Shown: piece after piece, positions 7,832 through 17,244 of the stretch | Position numbering within the stretch: the first letter of the stretch is position 1 | How the letters are laid out: every line of letters begins with the position of its first letter | Origin: Bradyrhizobium sp. CCBAU 53351 | GTDB taxonomy: Bacteria; Pseudomonadota; Alphaproteobacteria; Rhizobiales; Xanthobacteraceae | Assembly: GCF_015291745.1 (NCBI RefSeq) | Contig: NZ_CP030059.1 | Location: forward strand, 1,081,501-1,145,500 | DNA: 64,000 nt | Direction of reading: 5' to 3' | Notes under the pieces: model-generated | Seen by the model: only the letters and a program-made list of their open reading frames with translations | The model's database searches: none | Told to the model about the DNA's origin: nothing | Made by a program: the position numbers and the translations under genes

Positions 7832-9451
7832 TCAGTGGGCGCCGCCGGCCGAGGTCTGGCCGGGCTTCTTCAGGAAAAGGACGGCAACCAAGGCCACGAT
7901 CAGCGCCATGCCGAGTAGATAGAAAGTGTCGCTGAAGGCGAGGATGTAAGCCTGCTTCTGCACGGTATGTCCGATCGCGACATAGGCGCGATGCGCGGCG
8001 TCCGCACGGTCGAGGATGCCGTGATTGACGAAATATTGCGTCAATTGTTCCAGTCGCGTCCGCGTCGCCTGCTCGAACACCGACACCGATTGCGTCAACA
8101 CGTTGGAGTGATATTGCTCGCGCTTGGTCAGCACCGTTTGCAGCAGCGCGATGCCGACGGCGCCGCCGAGATTGCGCATCATGTTGAACAGTCCGGAGGC
8201 CGAGCCTGCGTTCTCCGGCTCGATGCCCGCGGTTGCGACCGCCGACAGCGGTGCCATCACCAGCGCCTGGCCGATCGCGCGGACGACATTGGGCCACAGC
8301 AGCTGGTCGGCGGCATAGTCGCTGGTCATAGTGATGTTCATGAAGTTCGAGCCTGCGAACAGCACGAAGCCGATTCCGATCACGAGCCGCGCATCGAATT
8401 TCTGCATCAGGCGCGGCACCAGCGGGATCAGCACCAGTTGCGGCAGTCCGGTCCATGCCAGCACCATACCGATCTGCTCGGCGTTGTAGCCCTGGATGCG
8501 CGCCAGATATTGCGGCAGGATGAACACCGAGCCGTACAGCGCAATGCCCAGCAGGAAGTTCGCGAGCATGCCGAAGCCGAAATTGCGGCGGACCAGCAGG
8601 CGCAGGTTGAGCAGCGGCTTCTTCACCGTCAGCTCGATGACCAGGAAGGCGGTCAGTGCGGCGGCCGCGATCACTGAGAGCTTGACGATGAAAGGTGAGC
8701 CGAACCAGTCGTCCTTGTTGCCTTCCTCCAGCACGGTCTGCAATGCCGACAGCCCGATCGCCATGGTGATGATGCCGGCCCAGTCGCCCTCCGCGAGCAG
8801 CGACAGCTTCATCGGTTTGGCCTCGAGCGCGTACCAGAGCATGCCGACCATGACCGCACCGGGGACGAGGTTGACGTAGAAGATGTACTCCCAGCCGAAA
8901 TTCTCGGTGAGATAGCCGCCGATGGTCGGGCCGATCGCGGGGGCGAACGTCGCGGACAGCGCGAACAGCGCCAAGCCCACCGGCTGTTTGGCGCGCGGCA
9001 GCAGCGTGATGATCAGCGTGAATGCCATCGGGATCAGAACGCCGCCGGTGAATCCCTGCACGGCACGCAGCACGATCATCTGCGACAGATCCTGTGCCAG
9101 CGCGCAGGCCGCCGACAGGAGGAGGAACAGGATCGCGTTGGTGAGAAGATAGATCCGGATCGAGAACACCTGCGCCAGCCAGCCGGACAGCGGGATCACC
9201 ACGATCTCGGCGATCAGATAGGAGGTCGAGATCCAGCCGCCGTCGTCGATGCCGGCGCCGATCGCGCCCTGGATGTCCGCGAGCGAGGCATTGACGATCT
9301 GGATGTTCAGCACCGCCATGAAGGCGCCGAGCGTGGCGCCGATCACCGCGATCCAGGTTCTTGCGGACACCGCCGGCGCGGCGGGCGCAGCGGGCGCAGC
9401 GGGGGCGGAGAGGCCCGCAGCGGCGTCGACGGTCGGTTGCAGCGTGCTCAT
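7832..9451 (-). CDS. emrB: DHA2-family drug:H+ antiporter (EmrB-like)
   Basis: A 539-residue MFS transporter with 14 predicted membrane segments. The DHA2 pattern is visible: LNIQIVNASLADIQGAIG near residue 50, DDGGWISTSYLIAEIVVIPLSGWL in TM2, and the motif C region GFTGGVLIPMAFTLI. The N-terminus carries a low-complexity Ala/Pro stretch. It works with the EmrA-like adaptor that precedes it by 4 bp to export hydrophobic toxicants across both membranes. No outer-membrane factor is in the window. Confidence 0.92.
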   Translation of the reverse strand: MSTLQPTVDAAAGLSAPAAPAAPAAPAVSARTWIAVIGATLGAFMAVLNIQIVNASLADIQGAIGAGIDDGGWISTSYLIAEIVVIPLSGWLAQVFSIRIYLLTNAILFLLLSAACALAQDLSQMIVLRAVQGFTGGVLIPMAFTLIITLLPRAKQPVGLALFALSATFAPAIGPTIGGYLTENFGWEYIFYVNLVPGAVMVGMLWYALEAKPMKLSLLAEGDWAGIITMAIGLSALQTVLEEGNKDDWFGSPFIVKLSVIAAAALTAFLVIELTVKKPLLNLRLLVRRNFGFGMLANFLLGIALYGSVFILPQYLARIQGYNAEQIGMVLAWTGLPQLVLIPLVPRLMQKFDARLVIGIGFVLFAGSNFMNITMTSDYAADQLLWPNVVRAIGQALVMAPLSAVATAGIEPENAGSASGLFNMMRNLGGAVGIALLQTVLTKREQYHSNVLTQSVSVFEQATRTRLEQLTQYFVNHGILDRADAAHRAYVAIGHTVQKQAYILAFSDTFYLLGMALIVALVAVLFLKKPGQTSAGGAH

Positions 9452-9455
9452 GGCT

Positions 9456-10607
9456 TCAGCCCCCGTGCGCGCGGGAGGTGTTGTCGGCGAGGCGTTTGGC
9501 CGTCTCGCGTGCGGCCAGCACGGCCTGCTTGGTGTCCACGGTCGGCACCGCCGACATGCCCGGGCGCAGCAGGCCGGCGAGACTGTGGTCGTCGAGCACG
9601 ATCTTCACGGGGACGCGCTGCACGATCTTGGTGAAATTGCCGGTGGCGTTGTCAGGCGGCAGCAGCGCGAATTCGAGCCCGCTTGCCGGCGACAGGCTGT
9701 CGACATGACCACGCAGGGTCTTGTCGCGGAAGCTGTCGATGTGCAGTTCGACCGGCTGTCCCGGCCGCACATGCGTGAGCTGGGTCTCCTTGAAGTTCGC
9801 GATGACATAGACCGCGTCGAGCGGCACCACCGCCATCAATTGCGTGCCGGCCTGGACGTATTGCCCAACTCGCAAGCTCCGGGCGCCGACCGTGCCGTCA
9901 ACCGGCGCGTTGATCTCGGTGTAGGACAGGTTCAGCGCCGCCTGCTGCGCGACCGCGCGGGCCCGCGCGAGCTGAGCGGTGGCCTGCGCGCGCTGGGTGG
10001 TGAGCACGTCGATCTTGCGCTGTGCGGCCAGAAGGCCGAATTTCGCGTGCTGCGCTTGCGCGCTGCTGGCGCGCAGCGCCGCGTCGGTCTGCTGCGCACG
10101 CTGGATCGTGCCGGAGCCGGACTTCATCAGGTCGTCGTAGCGGGCGCGCTCCTCCTGCGCGAATTTCAGATTGGCGTCGGCAGCAGTGACATCGGCCGTG
10201 CTCTGCTCGATGACCGGTTGCTGCAGTTCGAGCTGGGCATCGATGTTGCGCACCGTGGCTTCGGCGGCAGCGACGTCGGCCTTGGCCTGGTCAAGCGCGG
10301 TCCTGAAGTCGCGGTCGTCGATCCTGGCCAGCGTCTGGCCCGCCCTGACCCTCTCGTTGTCGGCGACGAGCACCTTGGTGATGTAGCCGGAGACCTTCGG
10401 CGCGATGATCGTCGAATCCGCCTTCACATAGGCGTCGTCGGTGGATTCCAGGTAGCGGCCGGTATTCAGGTAGTCGTAGCCATAGTCGCCGGCGACCGCG
10501 ATGCCGATCGCCAGCGCCAGGCCGATCGCCGCTCGCCTGAGTGCCTGACGGGACGGGCGCAGGCTGATTTTTTCATTGGTTTCAGGGGCATAAGAAGCGT
10601 TCGACAT
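9456..10607 (-). CDS. emrA: EmrA/HlyD-type membrane fusion protein
   Basis: A 383-residue periplasmic adaptor with one N-terminal membrane anchor (about residues 24-42). A beta-barrel/lipoyl half (SGYITKVLVADNERVRAGQTLARIDDRDF) and a long alpha-helical hairpin follow, then the second lipoyl half (INAPVDGTVGARSLRVGQYVQAGTQLMAVVPL). It is first gene of the operon emrA-emrB-ahpD and is divergent from a LysR gene. The true start is MSNASYAPETNEK, since the reading frame further upstream runs through the LysR coding region. Confidence 0.92.
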   Translation of the reverse strand: MSNASYAPETNEKISLRPSRQALRRAAIGLALAIGIAVAGDYGYDYLNTGRYLESTDDAYVKADSTIIAPKVSGYITKVLVADNERVRAGQTLARIDDRDFRTALDQAKADVAAAEATVRNIDAQLELQQPVIEQSTADVTAADANLKFAQEERARYDDLMKSGSGTIQRAQQTDAALRASSAQAQHAKFGLLAAQRKIDVLTTQRAQATAQLARARAVAQQAALNLSYTEINAPVDGTVGARSLRVGQYVQAGTQLMAVVPLDAVYVIANFKETQLTHVRPGQPVELHIDSFRDKTLRGHVDSLSPASGLEFALLPPDNATGNFTKIVQRVPVKIVLDDHSLAGLLRPGMSAVPTVDTKQAVLAARETAKRLADNTSRAHGG

Positions 10608-10709
10608 GGCATCCTCGGATTTCCCGGACGCCCGTCTGAACGGTGCGCCGCTGGTATCTGCAAGATGCGCTGTCCCGTTCGTTGTGATAATCTCTGAATT
10701 TATGGAAGC

Positions 10710-10732
10710 ATTATCCAGCAGGAACGGATAAT
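10710..10732. promoter_or_regulatory. Putative operator between emrA and its LysR regulator
   Basis: Inverted ATTATCC (10710-10716) and GGATAAT (10726-10732) flank 9 bp and end 8 bp before the LysR ATG. A third related half-site, GATAAT, lies at 10686-10691. This is consistent with LysR binding and autoregulation. Confidence 0.45.
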
Positions 10733-10739
10733 CGGAGCC

Positions 10740-11651
10740 ATGGATCGCTTCACCGGCCTTACTGCGTTCGTCCAAGTGGTTGAAAACGGCGGCTTTTCCG
10801 CCGCCGCCCGCCGGCTCAACATGTCGACGACCATGGTGAGCAACCACGTGCAGGCGCTGGAGGACCGGCTCGGCGTGCGCCTGCTCAACCGCACCACGCG
10901 GAAGGTGAGCCTCACCGAGATCGGCAAGGCCTATTACGACCGCTCGACCCAGATCCTGGCCGATCTCGAGCAAGCCGACGATATCGCGAGCGAATTGCAG
11001 TCGGTGCCCCGCGGCACGTTGCGCGTCCACGTCGCCACACACATGGTGCCGTTCGTCGCGCCTGTCGTGGCGAAGCTCCTGTCGGCCTATCCGGAGCTCA
11101 AGATCGATCTGCGCATGGGCGAAGCCGAAATCGACCTCATCGAGGAAGGCTATGACGTTGCCCTGCGCATGACCTCGCCGCCGGATTCGAGCCTGATCGT
11201 CCGCAGCCTCGCCACCTGGCGCCACGTGCTGTGCTGCTCGCACGATTATCTCGAACGGCATGGTCGCGTGCAGAAGCTCGATGAGCTCAGCGCGCACAAT
11301 TGCGGCCGTCATCTGAACTACCCGTTTGGCGACGACTGGCGCTTCCTTGATCGCAAGGGCACGCCGGCATCGGTGCGCGTTTCCGGCAGTTTCATCACCA
11401 ACAGCGGCGAAGCGTTGCGGAAGGTGGCGCTGGAAGGCGCTGCGGTCTGCCTGATGGCCGGCTTTCTCGTTCGGGACGATCTCGAAGCCGGTCACCTCGT
11501 TCGGCTCTTGCCCGAATATCGGCCGGTCGAGATGTCGATGAACGCGGTCTATCCGCACCGCCATCATCTGTCGGCGAAGGTCAGGACCTTCATCGACATG
11601 CTCGTGCAGCACAGTGCCGAGCAACAGAAGCTGATCAATCCGTATTCCTGA
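10740..11651 (+). CDS. LysR-family regulator divergent from emrAB
   Basis: A 303-residue regulator with HTH over residues 1-60 (MDRFTGLTAFVQVVENGGFSAAARRLNMSTTMVSNHVQALE), of the CrgA/DsdC-like group II LysR proteins common near efflux and redox genes. The effector domain is complete to the C-terminus. Only 132 bp separate it from emrA, so it almost certainly controls the efflux operon and itself. Confidence 0.92.
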   Translation: MDRFTGLTAFVQVVENGGFSAAARRLNMSTTMVSNHVQALEDRLGVRLLNRTTRKVSLTEIGKAYYDRSTQILADLEQADDIASELQSVPRGTLRVHVATHMVPFVAPVVAKLLSAYPELKIDLRMGEAEIDLIEEGYDVALRMTSPPDSSLIVRSLATWRHVLCCSHDYLERHGRVQKLDELSAHNCGRHLNYPFGDDWRFLDRKGTPASVRVSGSFITNSGEALRKVALEGAAVCLMAGFLVRDDLEAGHLVRLLPEYRPVEMSMNAVYPHRHHLSAKVRTFIDMLVQHSAEQQKLINPYS

Positions 11652-11966
11652 GGCCGCTCACCGGCGACGCCTTGTCGCTGGGAAGTGAGTTGACATCGCC
11701 AAGGCTTCTGGAAAAATACAACTTAAGATATGAGTGATCTATTTTGGACCGAGTTGGCTCGGCCCGATCCTGTTTCTTCGATGTGATGTTTTGCACACGC
11801 CGGCTTTCCGGCTCTGCTTCTCAAGCTCTGCTTTGTTCGGCGCATCGACAGGCGGCAAGCCGATCGGCGTTCGATTGCGTGAGCTTCGCAGGGGTTGGCG
11901 GCATCAGATTGCGGTGAAGCCGGACCTGGCCACATCTGAACCGGCAAACGTTGATCGGAGGCTTCA
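11652..11966. other. Intergenic, no gene recognised
   Basis: 315 bp. A TTGACA hexamer is present at 11690-11695, but no good -10 follows at 16-18 bp (nearest TACAAC at 21 bp). Otherwise nothing supported. Confidence 0.4.
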
Positions 11967-13028
11967 ATGACCCTCGCCAGGACGGGATGGATTGCGACTT
12001 TGCTGCTCGGACTCGTGGCGGCGGGCGGCATGCAGCCTGCTCTTGCTGCGGCCGACGATGCGTGGCCGGTCACGAAGAGACTGCTCGGCGAGGACGGCGG
12101 CAAGTCCAAGGATGTCAGCGGCATCGCCTGCACGACCACGGAAGGGTTTCCCCGGTCATGCCTCGTCATCGACGACAATCTCCAGGACGCCCAGTTCATC
12201 GAATTGACCGACGGCGAGCTTGTGGCCCGCAGCCCGGTCAAATTGATCGACAACACGTTCGATGGCAAAGCACTCGAACTCGACGGCGAGGGCGTCGCCT
12301 TCTCCAAAGGGGAATATGAGTACTTTTACGTCATCGGCTCGCATGGGCATCCGCGGGACAAGAAGCACAAGCTCGATCCCAAGGCAGATGCCGCCAAGAT
12401 TCAGGCGAAGATCGCCGCAAACAGCCAGATCGTCCGGTTTCGCACGACGGGAGCAGACGGCAATGTGTCGAGCCTCGAGCGTACGCCGCGGCTACGAGAC
12501 GTGATCGCAAGCGATCCGGCTCTCCGCCCGTTCATGGACATGCGGCTGGAGACGAACGGGCTGACGATCGAAGGCGTGGCGATCAAGGACGACCGGACGC
12601 TGCTGGCCGGGTTTCGGGGCCCCGTGCTGAATGGCAAATGCGCCGTCGTTCTGTCGGTCGAACTGACTTCGTTGTTTGGCAAAGGAAATAGCACGGACCA
12701 TCGCCTGTACCGGCTGCCGCTCGGCGACGGTCGTGGCGTGCGCGATCTCGCATCATTCGGGGACCGCATTCTTGTCTTGGCGGGTCCCGTTGCCGACGGA
12801 CCCGGAGCCTATTCCGTTTATGCGTGGGACGGCACGTCGGAGTCCGTCGAGCTGCTCAAGGACTTGCCGTTCGATCCGGAGCGAAAGCCGGAGGCGCTTC
12901 TGCCGCTGGACAACACGTCATCCGGATTGCGTGTCCTGATCATGTTCGACGGTGACAAGGAAGGCGCGCCCACCCCGATCGAAATATCGGGATCGGGCCC
13001 GCGATCTTCATCCTGTCCAGCCAGCTGA
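11967..13028 (+). CDS. Exported DUF3616-type protein
   Basis: A 353-residue protein with a signal peptide (MTLARTGWIATLLLGLVAAGGMQPALAA). The rest resembles DUF3616/YCII-like beta-propeller proteins: SGIACTTTEGFPRSCLVIDDNLQDAQ, ELDGEGVAFSKGEYEYFYVIGSHGHPRDKK, NGLTIEGVAIKDDRTLLAGFRGP. GGAGGCTTCA precedes the ATG. Its function is unknown; the repeated blade-like segments suggest an extracytoplasmic ligand-binding role. It stands alone, convergent with the iorAB fusion. Confidence 0.75.
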   Translation: MTLARTGWIATLLLGLVAAGGMQPALAAADDAWPVTKRLLGEDGGKSKDVSGIACTTTEGFPRSCLVIDDNLQDAQFIELTDGELVARSPVKLIDNTFDGKALELDGEGVAFSKGEYEYFYVIGSHGHPRDKKHKLDPKADAAKIQAKIAANSQIVRFRTTGADGNVSSLERTPRLRDVIASDPALRPFMDMRLETNGLTIEGVAIKDDRTLLAGFRGPVLNGKCAVVLSVELTSLFGKGNSTDHRLYRLPLGDGRGVRDLASFGDRILVLAGPVADGPGAYSVYAWDGTSESVELLKDLPFDPERKPEALLPLDNTSSGLRVLIMFDGDKEGAPTPIEISGSGPRSSSCPAS

Positions 13029-13073
13029 AGCCGCGCCCCTTCGGACTTAGAGGCTGAGGCCTCGCCGGTCGCG

Positions 13074-16000
13074 TCAAGCAGTGGCACGCATCCTCGCCGG
13101 TGACGGCGTGTGGAGTTTGCCAAACAGCCGCTCGACCTCCGTCTTCGTCGTCCCGATCGCGCTGTCCTTGACCGGGCCATAACCGCGGATCTCCATCGGC
13201 GCCTTTGCAATGGCGACGAGATCCGGAAGACATGCCGCATCGAGCTCGGCGAGCATCCGTTTGATCAGATTTTCATACCACGCGATTAGCTCGCGCTCGG
13301 TACGCCGCTCCGCCGTATAGCCGAACGGATCGAAGGGCGTTCCGCGCAGCCCCTTCAAGCGCGCGAGCATGGCGAGCGGCATCTGGATCCACTGGCCGAA
13401 CGCTCGTTTGCGCGGACGTCCACGTGCGTCGCGCTTCGAGGGGAGGAATGGCGGGGCGAGGTGATATTGCACGCTGAAGCCGTCCTCGAATTCACGCTTG
13501 AGCTCATCGAGGAAGCCGCTTTGCATGTGCAGCCGTGCCACCTCGTATTCGTCCTTGTAGGCCATCAGCTTGAACAGCGCGCGGGCGACGGCCTCGGTCA
13601 GGGCTTTGCTGTTCAGGGCAGCCTCGGCGCTGCGAACGCCGGCGATGGTCGTTCGGTAGCGTTCTGCGTAGGCGCTGTCCTGATAGGCGGTGAGAAAGTC
13701 GACGCGGCGTTCGATGATCTGGTCGAGCGTCTCGACCTCAGGCTGTTCGCTCGCCTTCGGCAGGAAGTCGGGATCGGAAGCGGCAATCCGGCCCCAGGCA
13801 AAGGCCTGCTTGTTGCGCTCGACCGCGACGCCGTTGAGCTCGATCGCGCGCAGCAGCGCCTGCAATGAAATCGGGACCAGGCCGCGCTGCCAGGCAAAGC
13901 CGAGCATGATGATATTGGCATAGACGGCATCGCCGAGCAGCCGTTCGGCCAGCGCGTTGGCATTGATCGTGCCGAGATTGTGCTCGCCGATGACCCGGCC
14001 AATCGCGCGCAGGCGGGCGGCGGAGGCGGGATCTGCGTCGCGGAAGCGGACCACGTCGCCGGTCGGCATCTCCGCGGTGTTGATCGCGGCGCGTGTGCCG
14101 CGGCGGTAGGTGCCCGATGCCTTTGGCGAAGAGCTGACGACGAGATCGCAGCCGATCAGCGCATCGGCCGCGCCCTGGTCGATGCGCACCTGGTGCAGGG
14201 CCTCGGGACTTGGTGCGAGGCGGATATAGCTCAGCACGGGCCCGAACTTCTGCGCAAAGCCGGTGAAGTCCAGCACCGAGACGCCACGGCGTTCGAGATG
14301 TGCGGCCATGCCGATCAGTGCGCCGACGGTGATCACGCCGGTACCGCCGACCCCGGTCACGAGCAGGTCGTAGGGACGGTCGAGCGTTGCGGTCGCGGGC
14401 AGGGGAAGCGTGGCGGCGTGGCCGACCGCGTCGATCTGGCTCGCAACCTTCTTCCGGCGCGTCGCGCCTTCGGCAGTCACAAAACTCGGGCAGAAGCCGT
14501 TGAGGCAGGAAAAATCCTTGTTGCAGGACGACAGGTTGATCTGCCGCTTTCGGCCGAACAGCGTCTCCTTCGGCTCGACGCTCAGGCAGTTGGATTCCAC
14601 CGAGCAGTCGCCGCAGCCCTCGCAGACGAGATCATTGATAAAGGCGAAGCGCTTGGGGTCGGCCATCTCGCCACGCTTGCGCCGGCGCCGCTTCTCGGTG
14701 GCGCAGGTCTGTTGATAGATCAGCACCGAGACGCCGGGAATACCGCGCAGCTCGCGCTGCACGGCGTCCATCTCCTCGCGCGGATGGATGGTGACGCCGG
14801 ATGGCAGGTCGGCGGGCGCGAACTGTGCGGGATCGTCCGACACCAGCGCGATGCGCGTCACGCCTTCGGCGCGAACGCTGTGCGCGATCGCATGCACGCT
14901 GACGGGACCGTCGACCGGCTGGCCGCCGGTCATCGCGACGGCATCGTTGAACAGGATCTTGTAGGTGATGTTGGCCTTGGCCGCGATTGCCTGCCGGATC
15001 GCCATCGAGCCGGAATGGTAGTAGGTGCCTTCGCCGAGGTTCTGGAAGATGTGCTTGCGGCCGGTGAATCGCGACGACGCCGCCCAGTTCACGCCTTCAC
15101 CGCCCATCTGGATCAGCGACGAGGTCTCGCGGTCCATCCAGCTCGCCATGAAATGGCAGCCGATGCCGGCCAGCGCCTTCGATCCCTCGGGCACCTTCGT
15201 CGATGTGTTGTGCGGGCAACCCGAGCAGAAATACGGCGTGCGCGTCGTGCCGGGGACGTTGATGGTGCGCGCCGCCTCCGGCATCAGGGCGGCGGCGCGT
15301 GCGGCAAGATTGAGGCCCGGAAACATCGGGTCGAGCCGGCGCGCCAGGACGCCCGCCAGTGCGCGCGGCGACAATTCCCCGATCCAGGAGATCAGCCTGG
15401 CCCCGGTTTCGTCGTGCTTGCCGACCATGCGCTCGGGCTTGCTGCCGGGATAATCGTAGAAATATTCCTTGAACTGGCTCTCGATGATGCCGCGCTTCTC
15501 CTCGACCACCAAAATCTCGCGCTTGCCCTTCACGAAGGCCATGGCGTCATGCAGCGCCAGCGGCCACACCATGCCGACCTTGTAGATGTCGATGCCGATG
15601 CTGCGGCAGGCGGCTTCATCGAGGCCCATCAGCCGCAGCGCTTCCATCAGGTCGAGATGCGCCTTGCCCGTGGTGACGATGCCGTAGGTCGCATCCGGAA
15701 TGTCGTAGATGTGGCGGTCGATCGGATTGGCCTTTGCGAAGGCGTAGACCGCGTGCTTCTTCGCCTCCAGCCGCTCCTCGATCTGCGGGCCCGGCAAATC
15801 GGGCCAGCGGTAGTGCAGTCCATCAGGCGGCGGCGTGAAGTCAGGCGTGCGGAAGGCGCGCGGCGGGCGCAGCGCGACGGATGCGCCTGATTCCACGATC
15901 TCCGAGATCGCCTTGAAGCCGACCCACATGCCGGAGAAACGGCTCAGCGCGTAACCATACTCGCCGAACGCGAGATACTCGCTGACGCTGGCCGGATGCA

Positions 16001-16523
16001 GCGTCGGCATGAACCAGCTCATGAAGGCGACGTCGGATTGGTGCGGCATCGAGGAGGAGACGCAGCCGTGGTCGTCGCCGGCGACCACCAGCACGCCGCC
16101 ATGCGGCGAGGAGCCGTAGGCATTGCCGTGTTTCAGTGCATCGCCGGAACGATCGACGCCGGGGCCCTTGCCGTACCAGAGTCCGAACACGCCATCGACC
16201 TCGCGGTCGCCCTGCGTCTCGACCTGCTGCGAGCCGAGCACCGCGGTCGCGGCCAGGTCCTCGTTCACGGCGGGGAGGAATTCGATGCGGTTCCTCTTGA
16301 GACGCTCCTGGATCCGCCACAGCTCGAGATCGACGCCGCCGAGCGGCGAGCCGCGATAGCCGGAGATGAAGCCGGCGGTGTTGAGCCCCGCGGCACGGTC
16401 GCGCCTGATCTGGTCGAGCGCGATGCGGACGATGCCCTGCGTGCCCGTGAGGAAGACGCGGCCCTCTTCGCGGTCGTAGCGGTCGGAAAGCTCATAGGTG
16501 TCGAGTGACGGAATGGCGTCCAT
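13074..16523 (-). CDS. Indolepyruvate:ferredoxin oxidoreductase, fused alpha-gamma form
   Basis: A 1149-residue fusion converting aryl-pyruvates (from Trp, Phe, Tyr transamination) plus CoA to aryl-acyl-CoA with reduction of ferredoxin. Order: pyrimidine-binding TPP domain, TPP core with the Cys cluster CSGCPHN and GIGCHFM, a ferredoxin-like 4Fe-4S site CEGCGDCSVESNC near residue 640, the gamma domain (VTGVGGTGVITVGALIGMAAHLERRG, from about residue 720), then a C-terminal DUF6537-like region. Length is normal for the proteobacterial fusion. It is divergent from an Lrp regulator, the usual arrangement for amino-acid catabolism. Confidence 0.93.
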   Translation of the reverse strand: MDAIPSLDTYELSDRYDREEGRVFLTGTQGIVRIALDQIRRDRAAGLNTAGFISGYRGSPLGGVDLELWRIQERLKRNRIEFLPAVNEDLAATAVLGSQQVETQGDREVDGVFGLWYGKGPGVDRSGDALKHGNAYGSSPHGGVLVVAGDDHGCVSSSMPHQSDVAFMSWFMPTLHPASVSEYLAFGEYGYALSRFSGMWVGFKAISEIVESGASVALRPPRAFRTPDFTPPPDGLHYRWPDLPGPQIEERLEAKKHAVYAFAKANPIDRHIYDIPDATYGIVTTGKAHLDLMEALRLMGLDEAACRSIGIDIYKVGMVWPLALHDAMAFVKGKREILVVEEKRGIIESQFKEYFYDYPGSKPERMVGKHDETGARLISWIGELSPRALAGVLARRLDPMFPGLNLAARAAALMPEAARTINVPGTTRTPYFCSGCPHNTSTKVPEGSKALAGIGCHFMASWMDRETSSLIQMGGEGVNWAASSRFTGRKHIFQNLGEGTYYHSGSMAIRQAIAAKANITYKILFNDAVAMTGGQPVDGPVSVHAIAHSVRAEGVTRIALVSDDPAQFAPADLPSGVTIHPREEMDAVQRELRGIPGVSVLIYQQTCATEKRRRRKRGEMADPKRFAFINDLVCEGCGDCSVESNCLSVEPKETLFGRKRQINLSSCNKDFSCLNGFCPSFVTAEGATRRKKVASQIDAVGHAATLPLPATATLDRPYDLLVTGVGGTGVITVGALIGMAAHLERRGVSVLDFTGFAQKFGPVLSYIRLAPSPEALHQVRIDQGAADALIGCDLVVSSSPKASGTYRRGTRAAINTAEMPTGDVVRFRDADPASAARLRAIGRVIGEHNLGTINANALAERLLGDAVYANIIMLGFAWQRGLVPISLQALLRAIELNGVAVERNKQAFAWGRIAASDPDFLPKASEQPEVETLDQIIERRVDFLTAYQDSAYAERYRTTIAGVRSAEAALNSKALTEAVARALFKLMAYKDEYEVARLHMQSGFLDELKREFEDGFSVQYHLAPPFLPSKRDARGRPRKRAFGQWIQMPLAMLARLKGLRGTPFDPFGYTAERRTERELIAWYENLIKRMLAELDAACLPDLVAIAKAPMEIRGYGPVKDSAIGTTKTEVERLFGKLHTPSPARMRATA

Positions 16524-16575
16524 GGCAGACCTCGCGCGGCACCCTGCCGAATGGTGGAAGGGTATGCCCGGGGCA

Positions 16576-16652
16576 CTGGTAGTTCTTACCTATTTTCTCG
16601 CACGAAAGCCGATCTCTGGTAGAATTTCGCGCAACGTGGTGAAATCTGGTAG
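16576..16652. promoter_or_regulatory. Three phased CTGGTAG repeats (Lrp site candidate)
   Basis: CTGGTAG occurs at 16576-16582, 16616-16622 and 16646-16652, in the same orientation and spaced 40 and 30 bp, i.e. whole helical turns. The last two continue as AGAATTT and AGATTT. Lrp-family octamers typically bind several such phased sites. They fill the 153-bp gap between iorAB and the Lrp gene. Confidence 0.55.
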
Positions 16653-16676
16653 ATTTGACTGAATTGGGAGAACTCC

Positions 16677-17132
16677 ATGATTGAAGACCAGGACACCCGG
16701 ATTCTCGGCCATCTCCAGAAGGACGGTCGTGCCACCAACCAGCAACTGGCGGATGAGGTCGGCATGTCGACCTCGGCCTGCTGGCGCCGGGTCCGCGCGC
16801 TGGAGGAGGCCGGCGTCATCCAGGGCTATGCGGCGCTGGTCGCGCGCGAGCAGGCCGGCTTTGCGATGTCGGCCATCCTCCACGTCTCGCTGGAGCGGCA
16901 TGACGCGAAGTTCGTCGACGAATTCGTCGCGCGGGTGACGAAGCGGCGCGAGGTGCTGGAGTGCTTCGCGACCACGGGCGACGCCGACTATCATCTGCGC
17001 GTCGTCGTGCAGGACATGGCGGCCTATAACCGCTTCCTCGACGAGTTCATGTTTCGCATCCCCGGCATCCGCTATGTCCGCAGCAATGTGGTGCTGAAGG
17101 AGATCAAGTCGAGCGTGGCGCTGCCGTTTTGA
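16677..17132 (+). CDS. Lrp/AsnC-family regulator
   Basis: A 151-residue protein: N-terminal HTH (DTRILGHLQKDGRATNQQLADEVGMSTSACWRRVRALEEAGVI) and C-terminal RAM/ligand domain (AILHVSLERHD... FATTGDADYHLRVVVQDM). It belongs to the group of Lrp regulators next to catabolic genes such as indolepyruvate oxidoreductase. It probably senses an amino acid and acts on the divergent promoter at 16524-16676. Confidence 0.93.
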   Translation: MIEDQDTRILGHLQKDGRATNQQLADEVGMSTSACWRRVRALEEAGVIQGYAALVAREQAGFAMSAILHVSLERHDAKFVDEFVARVTKRREVLECFATTGDADYHLRVVVQDMAAYNRFLDEFMFRIPGIRYVRSNVVLKEIKSSVALPF

Positions 17133-17142
17133 AGGAGGTCTC

Positions 17143-17235
17143 GCAGGGTGGGCAAAGCCGCCCTTGCGCCGCGACCACGATCTCTTGACGCGTCGAAGAA
17201 AGACGTGGGCACGCTTCGCTTTGCCTACCCTACGG
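17143..17235. repeat. 93-bp palindromic element, full copy B
   Basis: It begins CAGGGTGGGCAAAGC and ends GCTTTGCCTACCCTACGG, an inverted pair, with internal GACCACGATCTCTTGACGCGTC and GTGGGCACGCTTCG. It matches the copy at 7233-7325 in length, ends and order. It lies between convergent Lrp and FAH genes. Confidence 0.75.
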
Positions 17236-17244
17236 CATCGTTGC

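Noticed and set aside
9456..11624. One very long minus-strand frame (722 codons) covering emrA and the LysR gene
   Set aside because: The upstream part is only the antisense of the LysR gene; the adaptor starts at 10607 with a normal N-terminus.
11690..11722. TTGACA near the DUF3616 gene as a strong promoter
   Set aside because: No acceptable -10 at 16-18 bp; left as an unsupported hexamer.
13980..15890. A 636-codon plus-strand frame antisense to the indolepyruvate oxidoreductase
   Set aside because: High-GC shadow frame with Arg/Ala/His-rich composition and no start site or motifs; the minus strand is clearly the real gene.
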